Positions 20,248 through 29,323 of a DNA stretch of 64,000 nt are shown piece after piece. The DNA is from an uncultured Gallionellaceae bacterium (GTDB taxonomy: Bacteria > Pseudomonadota > Gammaproteobacteria > Burkholderiales > Gallionellaceae): the NCBI GenBank assembly GCA_903847155.1, contig CAINCU010000013.1:1-64000 (forward strand), written 5' to 3'. The notes beneath the pieces are model-generated. The model saw nothing but the letters and a program-made list of their open reading frames with translations. It ran no database searches and was not told where the DNA came from. How positions within the stretch are numbered: position 1 is the stretch's first letter; each line of letters opens with the position of its first letter. The translations under genes and the position numbers were made by a program.

Positions 20248-20852
20248 AACTAATCGGCTCCAACACCAGCCCCTACGTGCGCAAAGTGCGTCTGGTGCTG
20301 CTGGAAAAAAACATTGCGCACACTTACGTGGTCGATCCGCCCAGCGAACCGAACAGCCAGGTAATGCGCTTCAATCCGCTAGGGCGCATCCCGGCACTGA
20401 TTCTGGCCGACGGCACTTGCGTATTCGATTCGCCGGTAATCGCCGAATACGCCGACACGCTAAACGACATGCCCATCCTGATTCCGCGCCACGATGCGCT
20501 GGCACGGATGCGCGTCAAACGCTGGGAAGCGTTGGCTGACGGCATCATGGATTCCGCCATCGTGGTGCGCAACGAGCGCATGCGCCCGGCGGAGAAACAG
20601 GAACTTGCCATCATCGAGATGCACAATCTTGCCATCACCCGCGCACTGCAATATGTCGCCGTACAACTCGGCACGCGCGAGTGGTGCGAAGGCAACAGCA
20701 TCTCGCTGGGCGATCTGGCGCTGGTCAGCGCGCTGGTCTATGTCGACCTGCGCCTGTCAGAACGCGACTGGCGCGCTGCGCACCCGAATCTGGCGGCATT
20801 TTTCAAACGCATGGGCACGCGCCCCAGCGTGCAAACCACCCTGACAGAATAA
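20244..20852 (+). CDS. Glutathione S-transferase family protein (YibF-like)
   Basis: The 202-residue protein has an N-terminal thioredoxin-like domain beginning [19 protein letters not shown]. Serine occupies the active-site region, as in YibF-type enzymes, and [11 protein letters not shown] is the glutathione-binding ESxAI-like motif. The C-terminal helical domain has [11 protein letters not shown]. The start is GTG, overlapping the stop of the PhoH-family gene. msrB follows after two bases, so phoH-gst-msrB is one transcript, fitting oxidative-stress repair with the peroxiredoxin upstream. Confidence 0.9.
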   Translation: MKLIGSNTSPYVRKVRLVLLEKNIAHTYVVDPPSEPNSQVMRFNPLGRIPALILADGTCVFDSPVIAEYADTLNDMPILIPRHDALARMRVKRWEALADGIMDSAIVVRNERMRPAEKQELAIIEMHNLAITRALQYVAVQLGTREWCEGNSISLGDLALVSALVYVDLRLSERDWRAAHPNLAAFFKRMGTRPSVQTTLTE

Positions 20853-20854
20853 GC

Positions 20855-21247
20855 ATGAACGACATCGAAAAAACCGAAGAAGAATGGCGCGAAGAACTCA
20901 CGCCCGAGCAATATGAAGTGTGCCGCAAATGCGGCACGGAGCCGGCCTTTACCGGTGAATACTGGGATTGTCACGACTTCGGTATCTACCGCTGTATCTG
21001 TTGCGGCGCACCGCTGTTCGATTCGGAAACCAAATACGAATCCGGCACGGGCTGGCCGAGCTTCTGGCAACCGATCAGCGAAGACGCGGTCGAATACCGC
21101 GAGGACGACCTCACCGGCATGGAACGCATCGAAGTCTGCTGCGCCCAATGCGATGCCCATCTCGGCCATGTGTTTGAGGATGGCCCGAAACCAACCGGCA
21201 TGCGCTTTTGCATCAATTCCGCATCACTTGCTCTGGATAGAAAATAA
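20855..21247 (+). CDS. msrB: Peptide-methionine (R)-S-oxide reductase
   Basis: The 130-residue MsrB repairs R-methionine sulfoxide in proteins. The catalytic cysteine is C119 in RFCINSASL. Two CxxC pairs (CICC near 47 and CAQC near 95) form the zinc site, and [12 protein letters not shown] is the substrate-binding stretch. The ATG at 20855 is two bases after the GST stop; the longer open frame upstream merely overlaps that gene. Confidence 0.95.
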   Translation: MNDIEKTEEEWREELTPEQYEVCRKCGTEPAFTGEYWDCHDFGIYRCICCGAPLFDSETKYESGTGWPSFWQPISEDAVEYREDDLTGMERIEVCCAQCDAHLGHVFEDGPKPTGMRFCINSASLALDRK

Positions 21248-21360
21248 GCCGCCATCCGTCCCATGCTACATATCTGTTCATGGCGAGGGAACTTGTGCGG
21301 TATTTTTCACGTCAAAACAAATGACGTAGCTTTACTGATATTTGCATTGGAAGATAAATA

Positions 21361-21906
21361 ATGAAACTGCTGTTCGATCTTTTCCCTGTCATTCTGTTTT
21401 TTGTCACCTTTAAATTCGCCGGGGTATTTGCCGCCACGGCCACCGCCATCGCCGCCACCTTCGCGCAAGTCGCCTGGGTGAAATATCGCCACGGCAAAGT
21501 CGATACCATGTTGTGGGTGAGCTTTGGGATCATTTCCGTGTTCGGCGGCGCAACCTTGCTGCTGCATGACGAGACCTTCATCAAATGGAAACCGACTGTG
21601 CTGTACTGGTTCTTCTCGCTCGCCCTGCTGCTCTCGCCCATCCTGTTCAAGAAAAACCTGATGCGCTCCATGCTGCAAGAGAAGATGAAACTGCCCGATT
21701 CGGTATGGGGCAACCTTAACCTGGCTTGGAGTCTGTTCTTCCTGGTGCTCGGCGTGGTCAACCTGTACGTCGCATTCAATTATTCAACTGACAACTGGGT
21801 CAATTTCAAACTGTTCGGCACCACAGGTTTGATGATGCTGTTCATCATCGCGCAGGCGGCGATGCTGTCGAAGTATATGGAAGAAGATCAAAAGGAAGAT
21901 CAGTAA
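21361..21906 (+). CDS. yciB: Septation protein A homologue (YciB/IspZ family)
   Basis: The 181-residue inner-membrane protein has about five helices and begins with the family signature [20 protein letters not shown]. Internal motifs [20 protein letters not shown] and [16 protein letters not shown] are characteristic. YciB affects cell-envelope synthesis and division. The stop overlaps the start of the YciI gene by one base. Confidence 0.94.
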   Translation: MKLLFDLFPVILFFVTFKFAGVFAATATAIAATFAQVAWVKYRHGKVDTMLWVSFGIISVFGGATLLLHDETFIKWKPTVLYWFFSLALLLSPILFKKNLMRSMLQEKMKLPDSVWGNLNLAWSLFFLVLGVVNLYVAFNYSTDNWVNFKLFGTTGLMMLFIIAQAAMLSKYMEEDQKEDQ

Positions 21907-22208
21907 TGCTCTACGCCATTTTCGGCAACGATGTGCAGGACAGCCTGCAAAAACGCCAGGCCGCACGCCCCGCCCATCTGGCACGTTTGCAGGCATTGCA
22001 GGACGCAGGACGCTTGCTGCTGGCCGGCCCCTTCCCTGCTGTGGATGCCATCGATCCCAGCGCGGCAGGCTTTAGCGGCAGCCTGATTGTTGCCGAATTC
22101 AGCTCGCTTGAAGCGGCGCAAGAATGGGCATCTGCCGACCCCTACGTTGCCGCTGCCGTGTATGCCCAAGTCGCGGTAAGACCGTTCAAGAAGGTCTTTC
22201 CGGCATAG
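21906..22208 (+). CDS. YciI family protein
   Basis: The 100-residue small alpha/beta barrel protein of the YCII family begins [20 protein letters not shown] and has the conserved GPFPAVD and [13 protein letters not shown]. The putative active His/Asp pair of YciI is not obvious here: the usual RPxHL reads RPAHLARL near residue 22, which keeps the histidine. It is co-transcribed with yciB, the order also seen in enterobacteria. Confidence 0.9.
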   Translation: MLYAIFGNDVQDSLQKRQAARPAHLARLQALQDAGRLLLAGPFPAVDAIDPSAAGFSGSLIVAEFSSLEAAQEWASADPYVAAAVYAQVAVRPFKKVFPA

Positions 22209-22282
22209 TCATCCGGCGTGCTATATTGCGCGCCGGGTTGTTATTTACCCACTCACAACTTCAACTTGCAAAGGAAAGAAAT

Positions 22283-23101
22283 ATGCTGAAATTTTCCAAA
22301 TACGTTCTACTGTCTGCGTTGCTAACCATCACCGCAAGTGCGCTGGCTGCCGACGTGAAGGCGACCGATGTAAAGGCTTCCGATGATAATAAATCCGTCG
22401 CGCTGGTAAATGGCGTGGCCATTCCGCAAGCGCGCCTCGATATGCGCATCAAAGTTGCCACCGCACAAGGCGGCCAGCCCGACTCTCCCGAACTGCGCAA
22501 AGCACTGCGCGACGACCTCATTAATCTGGAAGTGATCTCGCAAGCAGCCGTCAAAGCCGGTATGGACAAGAATCCGGAAAATACACAGCAACTTGAGTTG
22601 GCCAAGCAGTCCGTTTTGGCCAATGCATTCATGCAAGACTACGTCAAAACTCATCCTATTTCTGACAATGTGCTGAAGCAGGATTACGAAGCGATGAAGG
22701 CGCGCGTTGGCAACAAGGAATACAAGGTGTCGCATATTCTGGTTAGCTCCGAAGATGAAGCCAAAGCGGTCATCAAGCTACTGAAGAAAGAAAAATTCGC
22801 CAAGGTTGCCAAAGCAAAATCCAAGGATCCCGGCTCCAAAGATAACGGCGGCGAATTGGGTTGGAATGTTCCTACCAACTTCGTGCAACAGTTCGGCGAA
22901 GCACTTGCCAAACTCGACAAAGGCCAAACCAGCGAACCGGTGCAGACTCAATTCGGCTGGCACATCATCAAACTGGAAGACACCCGCGACATGAAAGTGC
23001 CGACCTTTGATGAAGTAAAACCAAAACTGGAAAACCGTAGGCTGCAGGAGTCCGTCCAGAAAGAAATCGCCGATCTGCGCGAAAAAGCCAAGGTCGAATG
23101 A
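22283..23101 (+). CDS. Peptidyl-prolyl cis-trans isomerase, PpiC/parvulin type, exported
   Basis: The 272-residue protein starts with a signal peptide (MLKFSKYVLLSALLTITASA, cleavage likely after ALAA near residue 23). It has a SurA-like N-terminal helical region and one parvulin domain (about 145-235), with YKVSHILVSSEDEA, SKDPGSKDNGGELGW and TQFGWHIIKLED. It should assist folding of envelope proteins in the periplasm. AAGGAAAG precedes the ATG at 22283. A clear rho-independent terminator follows. Confidence 0.93.
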   Translation: MLKFSKYVLLSALLTITASALAADVKATDVKASDDNKSVALVNGVAIPQARLDMRIKVATAQGGQPDSPELRKALRDDLINLEVISQAAVKAGMDKNPENTQQLELAKQSVLANAFMQDYVKTHPISDNVLKQDYEAMKARVGNKEYKVSHILVSSEDEAKAVIKLLKKEKFAKVAKAKSKDPGSKDNGGELGWNVPTNFVQQFGEALAKLDKGQTSEPVQTQFGWHIIKLEDTRDMKVPTFDEVKPKLENRRLQESVQKEIADLREKAKVE

Positions 23102-23121
23102 TTCAGTAGACTCACTTGAGA

Positions 23122-23150
23122 AAAGGGACATCCAAGTGATGTCCTTTTTT
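23122..23150 (+). terminator. Rho-independent terminator after the PpiC gene
   Basis: Stem GGGACATC / GATGTCCT with loop CAAGT, followed by a run of seven T residues, 20 bases after the stop of the isomerase gene. It closes the yciB-yciI-ppiC unit. Confidence 0.9.
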
Positions 23151-23224
23151 TCGCGGATTGATTTGCGTTCGATATCCATCAAAATACCCGCCCCACAATG
23201 ACCATGTGCAGCTAAGCAGCTGAT

Positions 23225-26200
23225 ATGCAAAATCTGACCCTACACTCCATCCTGTCACCCTCGGTGTTCACGGTCGCACCGGATACGCCGTTGCCAGAGG
23301 TACTCGCCAGCATGGAATCGTTGCGCATCAGCTGCGTGGTAGCTATTGATGGAAAACAACATCCGCTGGGCATCTTCACCGAGCAGGATGCCATTCGTTT
23401 GATGGCAGAACGCAAGATCGCAGCACAACTGCGCATGTCCGACGCGATGAATTCCCCGGTACTCACCGCGCCAGTTGATATGGATTTCCGCGATGCCTAT
23501 CGACTGATCTCGGACAAAGGTTATCGCCATCTCGTCGCGGTGGATCAAACAGGACGGCTGGCCGGAGTCATCAGCGAAGCCGATTTTCTGCACCACATGG
23601 GTATGGAATATCTGGTCGAGCTGAAAACCGTGGGCAGCGCCATGACCAGCGAGATCGTCAGCTTGAAGGAGGATGCCACGCTGGCGGATGCCGTCGATCT
23701 GATGTCCAAACACAAGATCAGCTGCATCATCGTCACCCGCGACCAAAAACCCGTCGGCATTCTCACCGAACGTGACAGCGTCGGTCTGGCGCGCACAATC
23801 AATGACCCTACCCGCATCAACATCGTGCGCGTGATGAAATCACCGGTGCGAACCATTGATGCGGCACTGCCGATACAGGCAGCGATGAAACAGATGGAAT
23901 CAGCCAACATCCGCCGTCTGGTGGTGGTCGAGGGTGAGATATTGACCGGCATTGTCACCCGCCATGACATCGTCAAAATCATGCAGGGACATTACCTCGA
24001 ATTTCTGCATGAGACGCTGGAACGACAACGCAAAGATCTGCAACAGGCACACAAGCAGATCGAGCAAACGCGCCAGCAATTGCTGTATCAAGGACTGATG
24101 GGACAGGTGACCGATACGATCATCGTGTTTAAGGCAGAAAACGGCTGCATCGTCGATTGCAACGTTCAGGCCTGCCGCGATCTGGGCTACACCCGCGACG
24201 AGCTGCTGCGACTGACCTTCTTTGACTTCTCCACCCGCATCAAGCCCGGTACAGACTGGCAAGCAGAGCTGGATAAATACACCCTCGAAGGACAGCGTTT
24301 GTTCGAGACACGCTATCGCCGCCGCGACGGCAGCCTGTTCCCGGTTGAGATCAATGCGCGCCTCATCAGCAAAGACAAGGAACGCTACATTGTCGCCGTC
24401 GCACGCGACCTGAGCGAAAGCAAACGTGCCGCAGCGCAATTGCTGTTGCAGGATACCGCGCTCAACTCTATCGCCAATGCCGTCGTCATCACCGACATGG
24501 GCGGTGTCATTCAATGGACGAATCCGGCTTTTTCGGAGTTGACTGGGTACACAGCCGACGAAGCCTTTGGCAAGCACCAGCGAGGCCTGACGCGGTCAGG
24601 TGTGCAGTCGCGCGAATTCTATAAAACGCTGTGGGATACCATCCTGAGCGGCGAAGTATGGCGCGGAGAAATCATCAACAAACACAAGGATGGCACGCTT
24701 TACACTGAGGAGATGACCATCACCCCGGTGTGCGATGAAAACAAGGCCATCACCCATTTCATCGCCGTCAAACAGAACATCACTTCGCGCAAACTAGCCG
24801 AGTTGCAATTGCGCGAAGCCGCCGTGGTCATGCAAAGCACGCACGAAGGTGTGGTGATTACCGACACTACACCGCGCATCATTGCCATCAATCATGCCTA
24901 CACCACCATCACCGGCTATTTCGCGGATGAAGTGCTCGGCAAAAACCCGGGCATCCTCAGTTCCGGACAACATGAGAAATCGTTCTTCGAAGCCATGTGG
25001 CATGAACTGCTGAAGAACGGCCACTGGCAGGGCGAACTGTGGTGCCGTCGCAAGAACGGCGAGATATTCCCGCAATGGCTGAGCATCAGCGCCATCCGCA
25101 ACGAGCAACAGCAAACAGTGCGCTACATCGGGGTGTTCTCGGATATTTCCAAACTTAAAGAAAGCCAGTCGCAACTGGAGTTCCTTGCCCATCATGACCC
25201 GCTGACCGAGCTATTCAACCGCTCGTCGGTGGAAGCGCGCATGCAACAGGAACTGGAGCGGGCGCAGCGCAACGGACAGCAACTGGCAGTACTGTTCATC
25301 GACCTCGACCGCTTCAAGCAGGTGAATGACAGCTTCGGTCATTTGGTCGGCGACGAACTGCTGTGCAGCGTGGCCGTGCGCCTGATGAAACACCTGCGCG
25401 ACGGCGATACGCTGGGACGGCTGGGCGGCGACGAATTCGTGCTGTTGTCCGCCCCCTTGCAGGAAAGGAAAGATGCCGCCGTCATCGCGCGCAACATCCT
25501 CAAGGCACTGGCCGAACCGTTCTGTCTTTCCAACGGCGCCGAAGTATTCATCGGCGGCAGCATCGGCATCAGCCTGTTCCCGGACGACGGCGCCAGCGTG
25601 GCCGAAATGACCCGCAATGCCGATGCCGCCATGTATCTGGCCAAGGAGAGCGGACGCAACCAATTCTCCTTCTACACGCCGGAACTGAATGCCGACGCGC
25701 GCAATAAACTGGAAATGGAAAACGACCTGCGCCGTGCCGTTCTGAATCATGAATTGCGCCTGCATTACCAACCCAAGCTGGACCTCAGAACAGGCAAAAC
25801 TTGCGGGGCCGAAGCCTTGACGCGCTGGCAAAAACCGGATGGGCACTGGGTACCGCCCAGTCAGTTCATCCCGCTGGCAGAAAAGTCCGGCTTGATCCTC
25901 AATATCGGCGAATGGGTGCTGGAACAAGCCTGCGCGCAAATACGCCACTGGCTCAATGATGGCCTGCTCGATGTATGCATCGCGGTGAACATCCCGGCAC
26001 GCCAATTCCACAGCGAAAATCTGGACAAACAGGTCAGAACCGTACTGGAAAAATACAAAATTCCGCCGCACCTGCTCGAACTGGAACTTACCGAAAGCTT
26101 ATTGATGCAGGAACCGGAACTCGCCATCGAGACCATGAATAAACTGAAAAAAACCGGTGTGAAATTATCGCTGGACGACTTCGGCACCGGTTACTCCAAC

Positions 26201-26485
26201 TTCGCCTATTTGCGCCGCTTCCCCATCGACTGCCTGAAGATCGACCAATCCTTCGTGCGCGGTGTTGCCACCAAAGCGGAAGATGCCATGATCGTCGATG
26301 CCATGATCGGCCTCGCCCAGCGCATGCATCTGCGCGTCATCGCCGAAGGCGTGGAAACCGCAGCACAATTGGCCTACCTGCGCGCCCATCACTGCGACGA
26401 ACTGCAAGGCCACTACTTCAGCAAAGCCCTCACCGCCTCCGAATTCGCCAAGCTGCTGCGCAGTACGAAGAAGATGGCCGTTTGA
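23225..26485 (+). CDS. CBS-PAS-GGDEF-EAL cyclic-di-GMP signalling protein
   Basis: The 1086-residue protein starts with four CBS repeats (about 1-255), which usually bind adenine nucleotides. A short coiled linker (about 260-285) leads to three PAS domains (about 290-400, 405-520 and 525-645). The GGDEF domain has an intact RLGGDEFV near 731. The EAL domain (about 830-1080) has EALTRW near 861, ELTESLLMQ and DDFGTGYSN, so both synthase and phosphodiesterase activities are possible. No membrane segment is seen. It probably couples energy status and a PAS ligand or redox signal to cyclic-di-GMP. The preceding terminator makes it a separate unit. Confidence 0.94.
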   Translation: MQNLTLHSILSPSVFTVAPDTPLPEVLASMESLRISCVVAIDGKQHPLGIFTEQDAIRLMAERKIAAQLRMSDAMNSPVLTAPVDMDFRDAYRLISDKGYRHLVAVDQTGRLAGVISEADFLHHMGMEYLVELKTVGSAMTSEIVSLKEDATLADAVDLMSKHKISCIIVTRDQKPVGILTERDSVGLARTINDPTRINIVRVMKSPVRTIDAALPIQAAMKQMESANIRRLVVVEGEILTGIVTRHDIVKIMQGHYLEFLHETLERQRKDLQQAHKQIEQTRQQLLYQGLMGQVTDTIIVFKAENGCIVDCNVQACRDLGYTRDELLRLTFFDFSTRIKPGTDWQAELDKYTLEGQRLFETRYRRRDGSLFPVEINARLISKDKERYIVAVARDLSESKRAAAQLLLQDTALNSIANAVVITDMGGVIQWTNPAFSELTGYTADEAFGKHQRGLTRSGVQSREFYKTLWDTILSGEVWRGEIINKHKDGTLYTEEMTITPVCDENKAITHFIAVKQNITSRKLAELQLREAAVVMQSTHEGVVITDTTPRIIAINHAYTTITGYFADEVLGKNPGILSSGQHEKSFFEAMWHELLKNGHWQGELWCRRKNGEIFPQWLSISAIRNEQQQTVRYIGVFSDISKLKESQSQLEFLAHHDPLTELFNRSSVEARMQQELERAQRNGQQLAVLFIDLDRFKQVNDSFGHLVGDELLCSVAVRLMKHLRDGDTLGRLGGDEFVLLSAPLQERKDAAVIARNILKALAEPFCLSNGAEVFIGGSIGISLFPDDGASVAEMTRNADAAMYLAKESGRNQFSFYTPELNADARNKLEMENDLRRAVLNHELRLHYQPKLDLRTGKTCGAEALTRWQKPDGHWVPPSQFIPLAEKSGLILNIGEWVLEQACAQIRHWLNDGLLDVCIAVNIPARQFHSENLDKQVRTVLEKYKIPPHLLELELTESLLMQEPELAIETMNKLKKTGVKLSLDDFGTGYSNFAYLRRFPIDCLKIDQSFVRGVATKAEDAMIVDAMIGLAQRMHLRVIAEGVETAAQLAYLRAHHCDELQGHYFSKALTASEFAKLLRSTKKMAV

Positions 26486-26509
26486 CCGCAATAAACTCCC
26501 CGCAGCAGA

Positions 26510-26691
26510 TTGACATCCCCTACCTACCTCCCATAAAGTTCGCCCCACTTGCAAATCAATCGTCGCGCATACGCACCGCAATGTACGGAACGTAGCCGCA
26601 GATGGAATCCCCGGAACAGGAGGCTGGCGCAAGAACCCGCAGAAACGGGAAGCAGCGCCAGCATTTCAACCTGTACGCAGAGGGAACATCT
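26510..26691 (+). promoter_or_regulatory. Promoter-leader cassette A (upstream of the lipase gene)
   Basis: TTGACA (26510-26515), an 18-bp spacer and TAAAGT (26534-26539) are followed by the family block CACTTGCAAATC. A hairpin TACG-CA-CCG / CGG-AA-CGTA comes next. Then come GGAATCCCC, an arm CTGGCGC that pairs with GCGCCAG downstream, and GAGGGAAC before the ATG at 26692. Three other cassettes in the window (34666, 38542, 43166) share this architecture. The conserved GGAATCCCC can pair partly with the ribosome-binding region. Confidence 0.6.
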
Positions 26692-27507
26692 ATGCCAAAG
26701 ACCACTTGGAACGACCTGCTCTACCCCGGCAATGCCACCGACTTTTTCTCGCGTCGCCCCTTCTCGCCTTTCGATCCATCCAGCGGCGCATACAATCCGA
26801 ATAACGCGCTCTGGCTCGCCGAACTGAGCCGCCCGGTTTATCGGCATGACGCAGAGGAAAACACCCCGCCAGCGCAGCCCACACAAACCGAGATTCTGAA
26901 AAAAGCCGGATGCACAAAGCGGCAATTTTTCAACTCGACCTTCACCGGCACCCAAGCCATCCTGGTCGAATTCGATGGCGCTACGCCGTTTGCCATGTTG
27001 GTATTTCGCGGCACCGAACAAGACCCCAAGGATTTCATCACCGACCTCACCCTTGGCAAATTGCGCCACCGCAAAGGCAGGATCGACGTGCATGAAGGAT
27101 TCAGGGAAGCCCTGGATTCGGTGTGGCGCGAAATCGACAGCGCGCTGAAGCAGCTGCGCTGCCCGATTTTCTTTACCGGCCACAGCCTGGGTGCAGCGCT
27201 GGCCACTTTGGCCGCAGCACGCCGCGCGCCGGCCGCGCTCTATATCTTCGGCTCGCCGCGCGTGGGCGATGCGGATTTTGTGAATTCACTCCAGGGCATC
27301 GCGAACGGCATCCACCGCGTGGTGGACGATGAGGACGGCGTAACGCATGTGCCGCCCGAAGCGCTCGACTTCCGCCACGTCGGCACGCTGCACCAACTCA
27401 CCGCGCCAACCGCTCACCGCTCTATCATGGCGTGGTTAACCAGTTGGTGCAGCCCTCCGAAATTTCTGGCCGATCATGCACCGGTCAATTATGTGGACAG
27501 GATTTAA
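26692..27507 (+). CDS. Lipase class 3 family protein (alpha/beta hydrolase)
   Basis: The 271-residue protein has the nucleophile elbow GHSLG (serine near residue 164) in FFTGHSLGAALATLAA. Other motifs are VFRGTEQDPKDFITDL and the later FGSPRVGD and HRVVDDEDGVTHVP, giving Ser, Asp and a C-terminal His as the triad. There is no signal peptide, so secretion would need another route or the enzyme is cytoplasmic. The ATG at 26692 is chosen because GAGGGAAC precedes it and the leader cassette ends here; an earlier ATG at 26602 lies inside the leader. Confidence 0.88.
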   Translation: MPKTTWNDLLYPGNATDFFSRRPFSPFDPSSGAYNPNNALWLAELSRPVYRHDAEENTPPAQPTQTEILKKAGCTKRQFFNSTFTGTQAILVEFDGATPFAMLVFRGTEQDPKDFITDLTLGKLRHRKGRIDVHEGFREALDSVWREIDSALKQLRCPIFFTGHSLGAALATLAAARRAPAALYIFGSPRVGDADFVNSLQGIANGIHRVVDDEDGVTHVPPEALDFRHVGTLHQLTAPTAHRSIMAWLTSWCSPPKFLADHAPVNYVDRI

Positions 27508-27530
27508 CAGGACGCATTCAACACTCGAAT

Positions 27531-27606
27531 GCCTGAAGATACCCGTCAATAGGCGATCTCCATGCATCGCATGATGTAGATCACCTATTGACGGGCATCT
27601 TCATGA
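27531..27606. repeat. Dispersed palindromic repeat, copy 4 (near-perfect 70-nt hairpin)
   Basis: Left arm GAAGATACCCGTCAATAGGC continuing GATCTCCATGC. Right arm GATCACCTATTGACGGGCAT ending CTTC. The arms are complementary over about 27 of 30 positions. It fills the gap between the convergent lipase and yceH genes. No U-tract follows, so a classical terminator is not shown, but a transcript from either side would fold strongly. Confidence 0.85.
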
Positions 27607-27608
27607 AG

Positions 27609-28286
27609 TCACTTGGTGGAAACCCCCAACTCCGCATACAGTTTAGCCACCAACGCGCGCAGTTCAACTATCTCGGCTTCATGCTTGGCGACGTTGGCTT
27701 TGAGTGTGGCGATCTCGCTTACGGAGATGTCGCCAGAGGAAGATGACGATGGCGCGCTGAAGGACGTGCGTTCTTCGATGACGGGTGCGCCGGAGAGCAG
27801 ATGCATCCAGCGGTTTTCGCGCGAACCGGGTTGGCGCGGCAGCTCCATCACCAGCGCGCCCGCTTCACGTTCATTCAATTCCACCAGAAAACTTTCCACC
27901 GAGGAAATGTCGGCGAACTTGTGCAGCCTTTCGCAATTGAGGCGCAACTCACCCGCCGTCTGCGGGCCGCGTAACATCAGCATGGCGATCAATGCGGTGG
28001 ACTGCGTGGGAATGTGCAACACGCGCTCGATGTTGTGCGCGTAACGCGATGACCTGCCACCGCTGCTTTCCACGAGCAGCGACAAACCGCGCAAACTATC
28101 CAGCGCCAGTAACACCTCCGATTCGGAAGCCTCGATCACCGGATCGCGCGCGCTTTTCTGGTTGCAACCGGAGACCAGCGAATTCAAAGTCAGCGGATAA
28201 CTGTCCGGCACCGTGCGTTGCTTCTCGGCGAGCACGCCGAGCACTCGGGTTTCAAGCAGAGAGAGGATGGGGAGTGTGGTGGTCAT
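27609..28286 (-). CDS. yceH: YceH family protein (DUF480)
   Basis: The 225-residue protein begins LSLLETRVLGVLAEKQRTVP, the DUF480 signature, with SLVSGCNQKSARDPV soon after. The family has two winged-helix domains (about 8-90 and 95-175). A C-terminal coiled-coil stretch ends in EIVELRALVAKLYAELG, usually taken as a regulator or oligomerisation element. Its exact function is unknown. It is transcribed towards the palindromic repeat copy 4. Confidence 0.93.
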   Translation of the reverse strand: MTTTLPILSLLETRVLGVLAEKQRTVPDSYPLTLNSLVSGCNQKSARDPVIEASESEVLLALDSLRGLSLLVESSGGRSSRYAHNIERVLHIPTQSTALIAMLMLRGPQTAGELRLNCERLHKFADISSVESFLVELNEREAGALVMELPRQPGSRENRWMHLLSGAPVIEERTSFSAPSSSSSGDISVSEIATLKANVAKHEAEIVELRALVAKLYAELGVSTK

Positions 28287-28359
28287 TATTTTTCTTTGAG
28301 GAAATCGTTAAACCAGGAAACCGCTGTCCAAGGTATTTGAAGTGCGGCTCAATTCGCAG

Positions 28360-29136
28360 CTACACACCGCCACGGCTTTTATTAATCATGTCGTAAGCGA
28401 CTTGAATCTCTTTCGCCTGTTCGGTGGCCATGGCGATCATGTCTTGCGGCATGCCTTGCCCCATCAATTTGTCGGGATGATATTGGCTCATCAGCTTGCG
28501 GTAGGTGCGTTTGATTTCGGCATCGGTGTTTTCCTTCGTCACGCCCAGCGCCTTGTAGGCATCGTCCAGCGCGGCGGCAGAATTGACTTGCTGTCCGCCG
28601 AAGTGCGATTGATTCAGCACCATGTCCAGCAAGTGCTTGAAGGTATCGGACCCATAACCGAGGCGAGCCGCAATGTCGGTCAACAACGCTTCTTCCGCCG
28701 GATGGAAATGCCCGTCGGCCAGCGCCATCACGATCAAATAGACCAGTAACACGTCTTTCAGATTTTTGGTGTGTCCGCACACTGCCATGAAGCGGGTCAT
28801 GTTCGGCCCGATGTCGAACTCCGGTGCCGCACCTTTCTTGAACCAGCCGATAGCCAACTGGCGGTGCTCCGCCGTCATGTTCAGTTTCTGCATGAACTGC
28901 TCGACGTGGTCGATCTCGTCTTGCGAGACATGACCGTCGGCCTTGGCCAACTTGCCCATCAGGATGAAAATCGTTTCGATGAATACCGCCTGACGCAGCG
29001 CGTTCTGCAACGGGTTCATGCCGCCGGAACCGTAGGCACGCATGCGATCAATGGAAGAACCGACAAAGAAACCGAAAAGACCGCCCCAAAATCCCAAAAA
29101 GTAATAACCCGCGATGACACCGATGAGCTTGAACAA
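28360..29136 (-). CDS. djlA: DnaJ-like co-chaperone DjlA, membrane anchored
   Basis: About 258 residues from the TTG at 29136: an N-terminal membrane segment LFKLIGVIAGYYFLGFWGGL with glycine-rich packing as in DjlA, a TerB-like acidic helical domain (about 50-175), and a C-terminal J domain with the essential HPD in SQYHPDKLMG. It stimulates DnaK at the inner membrane. I prefer the TTG at 29136 because GGAG lies six bases upstream and E. coli DjlA also starts directly with the membrane segment. An ATG at 29178 would add 14 polar residues. Confidence 0.88.
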   Translation of the reverse strand: MFKLIGVIAGYYFLGFWGGLFGFFVGSSIDRMRAYGSGGMNPLQNALRQAVFIETIFILMGKLAKADGHVSQDEIDHVEQFMQKLNMTAEHRQLAIGWFKKGAAPEFDIGPNMTRFMAVCGHTKNLKDVLLVYLIVMALADGHFHPAEEALLTDIAARLGYGSDTFKHLLDMVLNQSHFGGQQVNSAAALDDAYKALGVTKENTDAEIKRTYRKLMSQYHPDKLMGQGMPQDMIAMATEQAKEIQVAYDMINKSRGGV

Positions 29137-29323
29137 GGTAACTCCAGAATGAAAATGCGGAACACAGCCGCAAACCAAGGACGCGCATTATACCTTCGCC
29201 ATTGCCTGCGGACTCCGCATCGCATCATCCGATTGCGCGGACACTCCGGCATCGGGTAACCTGCAACCTTATCTGCCACAGCCACTTTCGGCAGTCCGTT
29301 TCCATGTCACTTCCAAGGCACAT

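Noticed and set aside
27531-27606. Repeat family as a CRISPR array
   Set aside because: Copies are single, kilobases apart and in both orientations; no regular spacer pattern and no cas genes in the window.
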